Source: Astropecten irregularis (Eukaryota > Echinodermata > Asteroidea > Paxillosida > Astropectinidae). From it: 64,000 nt of DNA. Of this stretch, positions 32,216-42,963 are shown one piece after another. Location: contig OZ020259.1 in assembly GCA_963971285.1 (NCBI GenBank), forward strand, positions 1,426,001 to 1,490,000. Direction: 5' to 3'. Below the pieces are notes generated by a model. That model saw only the letters and a list, made by a program, of their open reading frames with translations, searched no databases and was not told the DNA's origin. Every line of letters starts with the position of its first letter. The stretch's first letter is position 1. Position numbers and translations under genes: made by a program.

Positions 32216-34083
32216 ACCGGCTGCAAATTGTAAGATTATAAAATCTGCACCCGGTAAATTGAGTCGGAATGTTAGCCTCATCATCCAAATGTAGATTTCT
32301 AGTGATAAAATTGCTTACGATCGGTTGGACGTCGTGGGCTATTTTCAGACCTGTATTTTATTTACTGGTTTTGTTTTGAAAGATCGTTATACGATTCCCT
32401 TGCGGGATTCCAATTAAAACTAAGCATTGTCCGTTTGACCTTTAAACACCTCAAGGCTTGGAATTCCCCTCTGCATATTTCTGACAAGCACAACTTCAGA
32501 AACCCCGAAAAAAGTTTCCTCATCACAAAAACTGGAATCGCTATGAAATAATAATTCAGTCAGGCCCCAAATTCCCACGGCACGCGCGCTCCAGCATTCG
32601 AGTTCATCATAATCACAGATCAATTCACGATTGTGAATTAGTACCGCAAATTACCAATTAGCTAAATTTGTAGCGAGGTCAGAGAAACAGAAAATACACA
32701 CACGCATGGCAGGAGGTATAATCATAATTATTATGCAGAAAACTCAATAGGCATTGATTAACATGTGTGTTGAATTCACTCATTATGCGATATGTAGGCA
32801 CTGACTCACCGCATGGGCCATGCACTAATTATATGCTGGAATTAATATTACCGTGGCATACACACACACGCGTTCGATAATGTATGCAGGGTCATATGGG
32901 TTTTTGGTATTGCGTACATGTCTATGGCGTTTGCGTGTATTACTTCGGTGGTAAGGAGAACAAGAAACCACTTTGGATTCTGTGGTCCTGACCTATGCAT
33001 GAAATTTCTGAATTCAATTAGCTTTTTTCGTGGTTATTTATAGAAACACGGTGTTGTTATAATGTCCACTTCAAAATGTGTTTTGTCTTTGTTTAATGGG
33101 ACTAATAGTGTATCACTTTGCAGTTTGCACCCAGGAAATCATAAATTTCCCCTGTGGTTATTTTGATGATTATAAATAATTGTCTCGATTATATTTTTCA
33201 CACATTTCTATATTTATTGTACGGTGTGTATTTTGGGTTTTATAGCTGTTTAAAATGACAACATGTATACAAATAAACGTATTTGATACGTTTATTTGGA
33301 GTAGCGTGAGTGGTGTTGTGATCATGATGTTGACGATGGATGTCAAAGGCGAGTTTGGAATATTTAGAAATAATTCTGCACTCAGACCTCATGCCCTCTT
33401 TTCTTTTTATATCCCGAAGATAAATCAATTTAGGGGCTGGTCTACCTTCCATAACATGAATTCAGTGTACATTTATCTATATATTGTATAAATGTAACCG
33501 ACTCATCTATACATAACGGATTCATTGATATATTGCGTGTAAAGGAAATATTTGTCTGTTTCGTCCAAATAATCATTGCCTTGTAAAAACATCTTAATTC
33601 ATAAATCAGACCGATCAGTTGTTTTGCAATTTTGTTAGTGAAGAGTCAGCGCCGTCTGCATACGAATCGTAGCTTAGTATTGATAACCAAGACAGTCGCC
33701 AGTAACACTGACAGAATCATGCATGTCAGATTGTGTCTCCTACTGTCCTTGCTGCCACGTGGCAGTTACCTATCATCCTATTTAGACAACAGTGAATATG
33801 GTTGTAACCGTTGTAGTAAGTGACGATAAAACCTTGAAGTGGACTCGCGATCAGAGTCAGACCGTCAGACGGTCGATCAGCGTTCAGTTCACTTGTTTGT
33901 TTTGCTGCATGCCTCTAAAAGATTCACGATGGCTCTGCCTGAGAGTAGCATTTTGAAATATACGGGATGAATTTCTGCAGCGATGCTGAAAATGCGAAAC
34001 ATATTATGTAGAGAGAGAGCGAGGAGATGGAATCGTGGTATAAATTTGCCGAGTCATTGCTCTTCTGTCCATCATGGTTCTCT
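32216..34083. other. Intron DNA, no gene seen; AT-rich homeodomain-site-like stretch
   Basis: 32720-32870 contains several TAATTA/ATTATGC words without repeat character. The rest shows nothing recognisable apart from a GTGGTTATTTTGATGATTAT block near 33155 that recurs with SINE remnants. Confidence 0.45.
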
Positions 34084-34090
34084 GAGGCCT

Positions 34091-34131
<41 letters not shown>

Positions 34132-34531
34132 CGGCTCCGGCTCCGGCTCAGGCTCAGGCTCAGGCTCAGACTCAGACTCGGGCTCATCCTCAGGCTCAGG
34201 CTCAGGCTCAGCCTCAGCCTCAGCCTCAGCCTCAGCCTCAGCCTCAGCCTCAGGCTCATCCTCAGGCTCAGGCTCAGGCTCAGGCTCAGCCTCAGGCTCA
34301 GCCTCAGGCTCAGCCTCAGCCTCAGCCTCAGCCTCAGCCTCATCCTCAGACTCAGGCTCCATTTCGTGAATCCACAACTGGCATCAAAATAGAGGTTCTT
34401 GACTGCGGTTCGCAAGTAGATTCTCTGGTTTGAAAAAGAAGACAGAGCTTCAACTGCAATGAAAAACCACATGCCATGATATTCTCAGCATATGGATGAC
34501 AGAGACGAAGCCGGAGCCGGAGCCATAGCCT
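34084..34531. mobile_element. Foldback element with hexanucleotide arm (family F), copy 1
   Basis: A (GGCTCA/GCCTCA)n array at 34090-34362 is followed by CCATTTCGTGAATCCA, GCGGTTCGCAAGTAGATTCT, GTTTGAAAAAGAAGACAGAG and CATATGGATGACAGAG, and ends with a short opposite-strand hexanucleotide arm GAAGCCGGAGCCGGAGCC. The array translates as SGSG, RLRL or EPEA depending on frame; none is a gene. Confidence 0.85.
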
Positions 34532-35042
34532 AGGTTTACAAAGAATGGCTCCACGTGGCATGACGTGGCCGAGACCTTGAATCCATCGGTTTGGCATTCC
34601 CATCTATGCCAGTCTGAAAATGTCACACGAGCAATTGCTTGAACTGGCACAGTGGTAGTTGTATTTTATTTATAAAATAATCAATATTATTTCTGAAATA
34701 ACATCATGTATCGCCCACACGATGTGAATAGGACGACAGGTCCATCTGTTCCCCATCCCATATGCATACTAGCTGACGCTGTTTATAATTGTATACGTTC
34801 ACACGAAGCCGTCTCGTAAATTTCATTAAGGTCAATGTGAGGTCAAATGGGTGGAGCGAAATAAAAAATGAATAATTTTAGCATGAAAATAATTATCTAG
34901 CTTGATGAAGATGGTTAAGCTGCCATAATTCCATAAGATAGAAATAGCTAAGTTGATGAGGCCTGATATTCTTAGTTCACTTCACATGCAGATGTGGAGA
35001 ATAGACTGAACATCCATGGAGGTAGAGATGCATGGACTGACT

Positions 35043-35174
35043 ATGGACCTTTACGAAACCTGGCTTGAGGCTATGTTTGGTATTTATTTCGCCCTTCATT
35101 TCATTTAGGACACAAAATGGCAGTAGTAAAATAAATCCCAAGCCTAGCCTCAAGCCAGGTTTCGTAAAGGCCCA
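35043..35174. mobile_element. Foldback element, family E, copy 2
   Basis: ATGGACCTTTACGAAACCTG, GCTTGAGGCTATG on the left, and TAGCCTCAAGCCAGGTTTCG, TAAAGGCCCAT on the right: a compact near-perfect inverted repeat of about 35 bp arms around ACACAAAATGGCAGTAG. Confidence 0.88.
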
Positions 35175-35803
35175 TGATTCTGTAGCACTTGTGTTTGTGC
35201 TAGATTGCTTTATACATTGGACCTAGGTCTGGTTTTACTTATATTCACTGATTAATTAAGGCACGAGCACACTGAGAAAATTACTTTAAATATAAGGATT
35301 AATAAATGGGGGTAAAATTAGGGCTTACAATTCTTTTCCTTTTGACAGGATGACTATGTGCGTAACTTAAAGGGAGCCCAAGGCCACCCAGTCGATTCAG
35401 TCATACCATGGAGGAGTTTCCTTTCTTCATGGTCATACCAAAGAGCAACAAAATAGCTCTACGGTCATACTTTCTGATTTTAACGTGTCTTAAATAACAG
35501 TTTCGGTGCTTTGTGTCTGGGGTTTGGTTAAGATTGTTTCACACAGCTGGCCACAGGCAGTCAGCGCATCAGACACACTACATTATGCACAAACCTGTCT
35601 GGTTCATGACAAGCATGCATATAAATATTGGCATTTTTCCAATTCATAGTATTTATGGGCTTATGTATCGGCAGTTTTATTTCATGTTCATGCCTACTGA
35701 GTTTTTAATTCGTCATTCATGCATAATGATTGAGTGAGTGTATAACCGAGACAATATAATTCGAGGATCGTTTCTCTGGCCAATGAAAGCAATTGTTGAC
35801 ATG

Positions 35804-35902
35804 ATAGTCTGGTTCCCAGACCAAGAAACTCCGACTATTGTCTGCTAAGATTTTTTAATAAGAGTCGTCAGTGAATCTTTTGGCAGGGAAATAACCAGAC
35901 TA
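35804..35902. mobile_element. Foldback element, family H
   Basis: Begins TAGTCTGGTTCCCAGACC and ends GGCAGGGAAATAACCAGACTA. The interior ACTATTGTCTGCTAAGATTT and GTCGTCAGTGAATCTTTTGG matches 40860-40955. Confidence 0.75.
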
Positions 35903-36133
35903 ATTTTGTCAGCTTTAAATCCATCTTCTTTGTGAACTGTCCTGCCTTACTTTAGATAAATGAATTTCACGTGGTCGATATCGTTTTGAGGATTAACGGT
36001 ATTTAGTTTGACCGGTGGCGTAATATGCTACGAGCATAATAATAATAAGCGTATTCCCAAATTGGTGTTTGCAAAAGGTCTTTACATATTGAGCGAGCAT
36101 GTGCCATAAATAATCCCATAGAATTTATTAATT

Positions 36134-36141
36134 ATGCAAAT
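36134..36141 (+). promoter_or_regulatory. Octamer (ATGCAAAT) in an AT-rich cluster
   Basis: A perfect POU octamer ATGCAAAT is embedded between two TTAAT/AATTA homeodomain-type words. Such spacing is typical of conserved enhancers in large introns of neural genes, but conservation cannot be seen here. Confidence 0.3.
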
Positions 36142-36692
36142 GAATTAATGAAATGAAAAATTCACCCAGTTTTTTTTTAATTCGAGTGTTGAGCCTTTTG
36201 TATCTGGGCCTTTGTTCGCTCGCCTCTGTCAATGCAATAGCAGAACCCCTCCAACTGTTAAACATAATGCTTTCATCACGCACCAGTCTCCATATTAATA
36301 CACACATATCAGCCATTGTGTGCGTTTATTTTTGACTGTACAGACGTCATAAGATTATTATAATAACCCAGAGCGCATGGGCAATATAGCCATAGCAACG
36401 CTGGAATGCGCATGTTCATTGTTTGCTTACTGATAACCAATCAAGACCAGAAAATATTTGTAAATTGAATCAGATCGGAAACCAGCGCGTCGTCGTGGGA
36501 CATTATTTATGGTCATTTAATTGTATTGTGATAACCGCTGTTATGCACTTATACAATCACCATTAGCAAATTTGTGTGTATTTTTGTGTGAGGTAAGGCT
36601 CACAGTATGTTTTGCAGACTTTGTGCTTGCAAGGAATCCCAAATTTTGGGTTTCAAGTAGTATGAAGAGTTGTTATGAACACTGCCCTCCAA

Positions 36693-37190
36693 TTAAAGGT
36701 ACAGTACAGGATAGGTAACATAATGAGTAACAGAATGTATAATACTCTTTTAGGAAGATGTGTTGTCCTGAAAAGGACCGATGAGAGTGTATTCTCGACG
36801 TTTCGACTAGTGTGCCCTAGTCGTCCTCAGGAGAGAGGGGATTGGTAACTTACCCGAACAGAATTGTTCACAGATTTACGTATAACTTTCAGGATATGAA
36901 GCTGGTGCTGGTAGAAACATACCGTTTAAATAGTTCCACCTGAAATGGTGTACTACATCCAGAAATTAGTCAAACAAAGACAGAAAACAGTTTTGATCTC
37001 GGGGTAAGATCAAAACTATTCTTTATGTTTTATAAGACAAATTGAGTCGGGTTTTCGGTATTTTTTTGTGACTCAGATGTCCGATTGGGCTAAAATTTTC
37101 ACAGGTTTATCATTTCATGTACATAATGTGATAAGACAAAGTGTGAGTGTTGTTCTATGACCTTTACCAATCATGTATTATACCTTTAAA
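36693..37190. mobile_element. Foldback element, family C2, with a nested insertion
   Basis: Left end TTAAAGGTACAGTACAGGAT, right end AATCATGTATTATACCTTTA. Most of the interior matches 42623-42963 in reverse orientation. An extra 116 bp at 36723-36838 is absent from the other copies and is flanked by GGATAGGTAACATA / GGATTGGTAACTTA. Confidence 0.85.
36723..36838 (-). mobile_element. Nested short retroelement-like insertion with hammerhead-like motif
   Basis: Inserted in a C2 element, with a 14-bp imperfect direct repeat on both sides. On the - strand it contains CTGAGGACGACTAGGGCACA, CTAGTCGAAACGTCGAGA. CTGAGGA fits CUGANGA, CGACTAG/CTAGTCG is a perfect stem, and GAAACGTC follows. The duplication suggests mobility by retrotransposition. 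Confidence 0.65.
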
Positions 37191-40100
37191 GTCGTGGTTG
37201 AGGCGTGGAAAACCTGCGAATTTTAAAGTAGGAATTGTGCTCACAATTAGAAGTTGCTGTAAGTGTGGTTTCTTCTGTAATGTTGCTGGAACTTCTTTAG
37301 GCAGTTCAGCCTAGCCTCCATTTTGAAATTAGACGTAATTGAAGTGTTCCTACACTTCAGCTGTTCGGCATATTCGACCACAGTTTGTCTCCTTATTTCA
37401 AAAATTGGACTGGGAAAAAAACAGGATATTTGCTGCTTTGCTTGGTCGAGATGATGGGGAGGATTAAAGCTGTGCTCTGATGGGGTAATAGGAGGGGAAG
37501 TGTCGACCTCTGGTTAAGGTCATCCGTCCCACTCGCCCATTAATCTCCTAAATCGGATTAAAGGCAGTGTGATGAATGACATCGGATTAGTTGTAGCGCC
37601 CTCTAACGGCAGTTAAAGCCAAGTGGCAGGCAAGATTACCAAATGAATCATGAAATACTTACAAGAATTCATTTTGTTATACTTTGATTCTGACTTTGTC
37701 TTCATCATAGTTTATGAAAGCCTCTACGCTTGACAGACACGCCTTGAAATATCAAACTCAAAACATGCCCAGACCATAGCAGGCTAAGCTTGAATTTGGT
37801 TCTGAAAGGGGCAGGGCCACTTTTCCATTGCAAGGGGCACTTCCATTGGAAAGTCATAATGTCTATGGAAACATTTGAAGGGGGACCAAGGCCAAGAACC
37901 AGGGCAATGAAGGCCATGGCCTCCGTGCCCTCTGTTAAATTCAAGGCTTGGCATAGATATAGCAAGCTCAGTACATGGAGCCATTGAATGTATAGGCCTA
38001 GTACCAGGATAACACGTTCCTACCTCCATGTTCAGACTTACCACGATCGCATAACTTTAACCAGAGTATCACTATCGCATACCTTGTGTACTTTTTCTTT
38101 AACCTGTCCCCCAGGCAAATCATTCCAAGGAAAGTTCAGGAATGTAAAGTTCCTTCGTCTGTTATCAGAAAAAATAATAATAACACCTTTTCAGAGACAA
38201 GGTACCGATTGTGATTGTGCGAATACCGACGTCAGGGGGCAGGGGGGCTAATGTGGAAATGTGATGCCGATTCAACTTTCATGAGAAACTAGGTTCAAGG
38301 TCGAGAGCCAAAAGCCCCCTGTGCCCCGGGAATCGGGATTATTATGATAATGCCATCGAATTCCTGACGTGCTTGCTTTTGTTGGCACCCTGAACATTGC
38401 ATTGATCTCAGGTCCCTCTTTACAAATTACAGAATCCAGGGAATGAATATTTTGTTGGTCCAGAAGCATGAAGTATAGTCGATATTTCCCCCGTCGGCGA
38501 TATTATTCCTTTGTGAGGGAGAGCATTGGAATGCAGCTTAATGTTCCAAGTAGATTCTATTTTTCATGGCAGTGCCCTGGTAAATTGCCCTGGAGGCAAG
38601 AATGGAGGAAACTGTACGTGAATTTCGAGTCAAATTCGACTCTTTACTCGTGAAAAGGCCTTAAGATTATTTTTTTTACGGATCTATGGCGACTGACCTG
38701 GCTTCGATGGCCCTAGACTTGATATCAATCCTGTTATGTAGCGCTCTTAATCATGTGATGATATTTTATGAACACTCGACGTCACTTGCAGCTCACATTC
38801 ACTCACAGTCCGAGAACAGAGTAAGGAAGAGATTTGTGTCAAGTACAGCCACTAAGAAATCCCAACGAATAAAAGATAAACCCATGTTTATTGCGCACAA
38901 CCCACGGTCTCTAGTGTTTCATGAAAGAATATCGTCCAAAAACCTTGCATGAATCACTTCTGGCGGCGTTGACGGACAAACCACGACTTAGTAACGACTT
39001 GTCGTCGAGTCTACTGATGTGGTCATGTCGACATTTTGTTTTAGTGTGACTAAAGATAAAACATATTCAAGATAAAAATGTTAAAACGGACCAGAAGGCG
39101 CAAACAGTCAGTTGCCAAAGCAAACCTTTCGTGTATTTGTTGGCCTCTCAGTTAAAACATCAAATTTCTACCAAGTGACATCTCTTCGCCATTAATAATA
39201 TTCTGCCCAGAATTCACAGACAGCTATAATTTTTAATCCAGTTCAATTTGCTCTTAAATTAAAACAAATTAAATCACTTTGTTGACTTTGCCTCGGTGCA
39301 AGGTCCAGACATTCTGCTTCTGTTTATCCCCTCAAGATAAACACGACATGCAAAAACATGTTTCGAATTACTTCTTATAAATACAATTCTCCGTTTGCGG
39401 TCTGTGTATTTTGTACGGCTTCTGTGCTACGCCCGTTGCGCCAATGTGATCGTGAACTTTGACCCGTGCTCATTAAATATTCGTCTAGAATGCACACGTG
39501 ATAATGGGAGACATATTTGTCCTTATCATAATCAACATTGCATTTTACACGTCCTGGCTTTGTGCACGGCGAAATGGAATGGCGTAGCTGGGTTATGAGT
39601 GTTAAGTTATTTTCACCTTGACTGATTTCTAAAGACACCATCTTGTCTTGCTATTTTGCACGTTCGTGTCTTTGTGCTGTCCGACATAACGGCGAATGAT
39701 GGTAGCGTGTGAACTGTCCCTGTTGTTTTCGACACCAGAAATTGTTCAAATGAACCGCTAAGTTGCGTTTGTAATATCAACTGTTAATACATTTGCAAAG
39801 CATGGTTTCAAATTATATGCTGGAGTTCTTAATATTGTTCTTAACTGAGATGATTTCTAATGTTTGAGCTGGGCTTTAGTGGACAAAGGTGTCAGTAGTT
39901 TCACATGATCAGGAAATGAGCGAGAAATGATCACAAGTTGGCAATTTCAGAATTACTCTTAACAATCATGGGGGATGCTCTTATAAAACGGTACAAGACG
40001 AAACTTCACAGCCTATAATTTTTTGCATGATCTAGTAGTTTCATGGAATATTAAAAGGCTCACTTTTTGTGCTAAATATATTCCTTTCCGTCTTCCAGTA

Positions 40101-40859
40101 GAATGCTTCATTTCATGATCTTTGTAAATTTTGATTTGCTCTGTTTTGAGGCCTTTTCAGTCTTGAAATGGCGCTCGCTGCAGTTGCTCTGCGTTTATAT
40201 TGTCGAGTTCTTCCTACGGATACATGCATGTAGTGCAATTGAAAAATGCACCGTAGGCACCCTTTAGCATATCTACCCACAAGACCCACCAAAGCAAACT
40301 CAATTTTCTACCTCTACCTCGTCTGTATACTGTTACTGACTGAATTAGGCCTATGCCCTGACCTACTTGGGTCTTGCCATTCAGTATAATCGACATGCAG
40401 CATCAAGTGCTTGGGGTATGAGGTAGATCAGAGTGCATTACATTACAGATGCAGCCTCTTGGTGCTTCTTGCTGGAGGTGTGCTTCATATTATATGTGGT
40501 TTGTTTGCTCCCATCCTCACCCAGCTCTCAACCCCCTACGAGCACTCAGCGGTAAATATCCGCGTTGAGCAGCATACAATATGGCGGCAAGAGCAGCTAG
40601 ATGGCCAGGTCAACCTCGTGCCCAGGGTAATAGACGCGGGATCGATCAGAGGAGATAACAATTGCATTGCGCGCGGCGAATGTCGCCGATTGGAATCGGT
40701 GATCACTGTTGAGTGGGAGAGCCTTCTTTATTAATAATTGCAGAATCCTTCAGGGTTTTGAAACTTCCTTGAAATTCATCGATCTGATTCGCTCTGATGC
40801 CTGGATTTCAGAGCATCGGAGGAGAACATTAGCTCTGTGTTGCAACGTAAGGACTATCA
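37191..40859. other. Intron DNA, no gene seen
   Basis: A CpG-richer patch at 40530-40710 includes CAATATGGCGGCAAGAGC and GCATTGCGCGCGGCGAATG and could be regulatory. AGCGCCCTCTAACGG occurs near 37593. The 107-codon frame over 40411-40734 has no domain. Confidence 0.45.
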
Positions 40860-40955
40860 TAGTCTGGATCCCAGACCCAAGAATCTCCCGACTATTATCT
40901 GTCTAAGATTTTCAATAAGCGTCGTCAGGGAATCTTTGGGCAGGGAACCAGACTA
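40860..40955. mobile_element. Foldback element, family H
   Basis: Begins TAGTCTGGATCCCAGACC and ends GGCAGGGAACCAGACTA, closely matching the element at 35804. It shows a clear inverted repeat. Confidence 0.75.
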
Positions 40956-41012
40956 GGCCTATCAGTACCACTCAGAAGCTCAAAATGTCGTTTTCGTGAC
41001 ATTTATTAAATA

Positions 41013-41165
41013 AGTAATAAAACCCTGCAAACTGCTCATCGAAGGGAGTTAGGAGGACCTGACGTTTCAAAGCTTCCTCTTTATACCTGGATCTTTTTGA
41101 AAGGCCTTTTTGTGAAAGGCTTTGAGAAAGATCATGCTAGGATCAAAACGTCAGGCCCTCCTACC
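41013..41165. repeat. Inverted pair of family G hammerhead-like repeats
   Basis: After TAATAAAACCCTGCAAACTG comes one motif in reverse orientation (AGTTAGGAGGACCTGACGTT, 41047-41066). The second is in forward orientation (TTTGAGAAAGATCATGCTAG then GATCAAAACGTCAGGCCCT). The two halves would pair with each other in RNA. Confidence 0.7.
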
Positions 41166-41507
41166 TTAAAGGATTTATTAACTGTAATAGTTGTCGTTGT
41201 CACATGTATTTCTCTGCATGTCGTTTTGTTGTTGTTTTGTAGATTCAGTAGCGTTCTCTCCTGTGTATTATGATGACGTTATGATAAATGATGAGGATTC
41301 TTATCTATAGATTGTATCGATGTACGTGCATTAAACCTGTGCAATGATCCGATGTTCATGATAAGTCTGACTCATGACTACAGGATCCACGCTTATTTGT
41401 CATACCACGTAAACTCTGGCATTTTGCCCAAAAACCTTTACCGCTGACGTGAAGGAGATAGGCCCATGCCAATCCAGTCCATATGTTGCAGGTGCAGCTC
41501 AGTTTCA

Positions 41508-41872
41508 TTTAAATGTAATATCATACTTTGGTTGTTGTCAAAGAAATACAGATTCATGGGCAAACATAATAGGAAGATACAGTAACAATCATCTGTGAAA
41601 TTTTCAGTCCCAAACGGTGCCCACTTTCTGATAAAACAGTGAAAAACGGCCAAAGTATTTTTTAAATCTTTTCACCGTTATTTTTTATCTTTGAAAGATC
41701 AAAATTGTTTTTGGTCATTGGTTTACTCTTTTCTCGATAAATACAGCATTTCAGACAGAAAAACATTTTAACGGTATCTTTCTACCATCACCATCTTTAT
41801 ACCCTGTAAGTTATAGGTAAAACTTAAAATTTCTGTTTCGGTATGCTACCAAAGTATGATACTACCTTTAAT
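41508..41872. mobile_element. Foldback element, family C1
   Basis: Left TTTAAATGTAATATCATACT, right AAGTATGATACTACCTTTAA. It shares TCAAAGAAATACAGATTCAT, GGGCAAACAT and CAGTCCCAAACGGTGCCCAC with the copies at 59754 and 60310. Confidence 0.85.
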
Positions 41873-42622
41873 GATAATGATGTTAGTAGTGAATAGAAAC
41901 TATAACTTACACATCTAGAATAGTTATACCAAGTCCGCCTTTTTATGTATTACCACAGTGTGAGGGGGTACCCGTGATGAACTGCAGAGTACCAGCGACG
42001 TAAATGGTCTTGTAAAATTCCTTACGAAATGACCTAGCGTGAAAAGTACACCACTTTGACTAGAAAAGTACAACTATGTCAGTGCAGCATGAAAACAAGT
42101 ACTTTCTATCGCAAATTATGTGATATGACGTCACCAGTAGGATTGTAGTCTGGGGAATTCATTCAATTGGCCACGCATACGTGAACCGTCGATGAAGTCA
42201 GTGTACCATACCGACTAGTTAACGCGCATGGACGCGTTACCCGTCAAGGCGAACGATCATAAAATTGCAATAGAGCGCTAGATGAACGGGACACTGCACT
42301 CATACAATAAACAGGATACATGCTGGGTTGTCCTGAAATATGTTTACGTGTTCCCATAAAACACACTCACTGTGAATACAGTATTATGTTTTGCAATAAC
42401 ATGCTAGTAGCCTTCTGATATTTATTCACACGCTGGGCTATCTGTTATATCCATCGCATGAACTATATGTAATCCAAACAAGATGAGTAGATGCAATTTC
42501 TTTCTTGAACAAGTCAGTGATTGTGAATTGAACTTGAACGCCGGTCCGATGTAAACCGATCGCCTGACGGCAGTCGATCGTGTGCATTCACGCTCGATTC
42601 AAACGGCATCGCTGCCAGTCAG

Positions 42623-42963
42623 TTTAAAGGTATAATACATGATTGGTAAAGGTCACAGAACAGCACTCACACAGAGTCACAGCATGTACATCTGCAAATA
42701 ATACATCTGTCAAAATTTAAGCTCAATCGGACATCCGAGTCACGAGAAAACAATATTTCTTATGAAGCATAAATAATGGTTTTGATCTTACCCCGAGATC
42801 AAAACTGTTTTCGGTCTTTGTTTTACTAATTTCTGGATAAATGCACCATTTCAGGCGAATATTTTAACGGTATGTTTCTACCAGCACCATCTTCATACCC
42901 TGAAAGTTATAGGTAAATATGTGAACATTTCTGTTTGGGTATGTTACCAATCCTGTACCTTGA
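42623..42963. mobile_element. Foldback element, family C2, intact copy
   Basis: Left TTTAAAGGTATAATACATGA, right CCAATCCTGTACCTTGAAAG. The interior has CAATCGGACATCCGAGTCAC and CCCCGAGATCAAAACTGTTT. It serves as the reference for the copies at 31108 and 36693. Confidence 0.85.

Noticed and set aside
33924-34472. Frames encoding SGSG, RLRL and EPEA repeats
   Set aside because: Translations of the GGCTCA hexanucleotide array in a family F element. All frames on both strands are open, as expected for a 6-bp repeat without stops.
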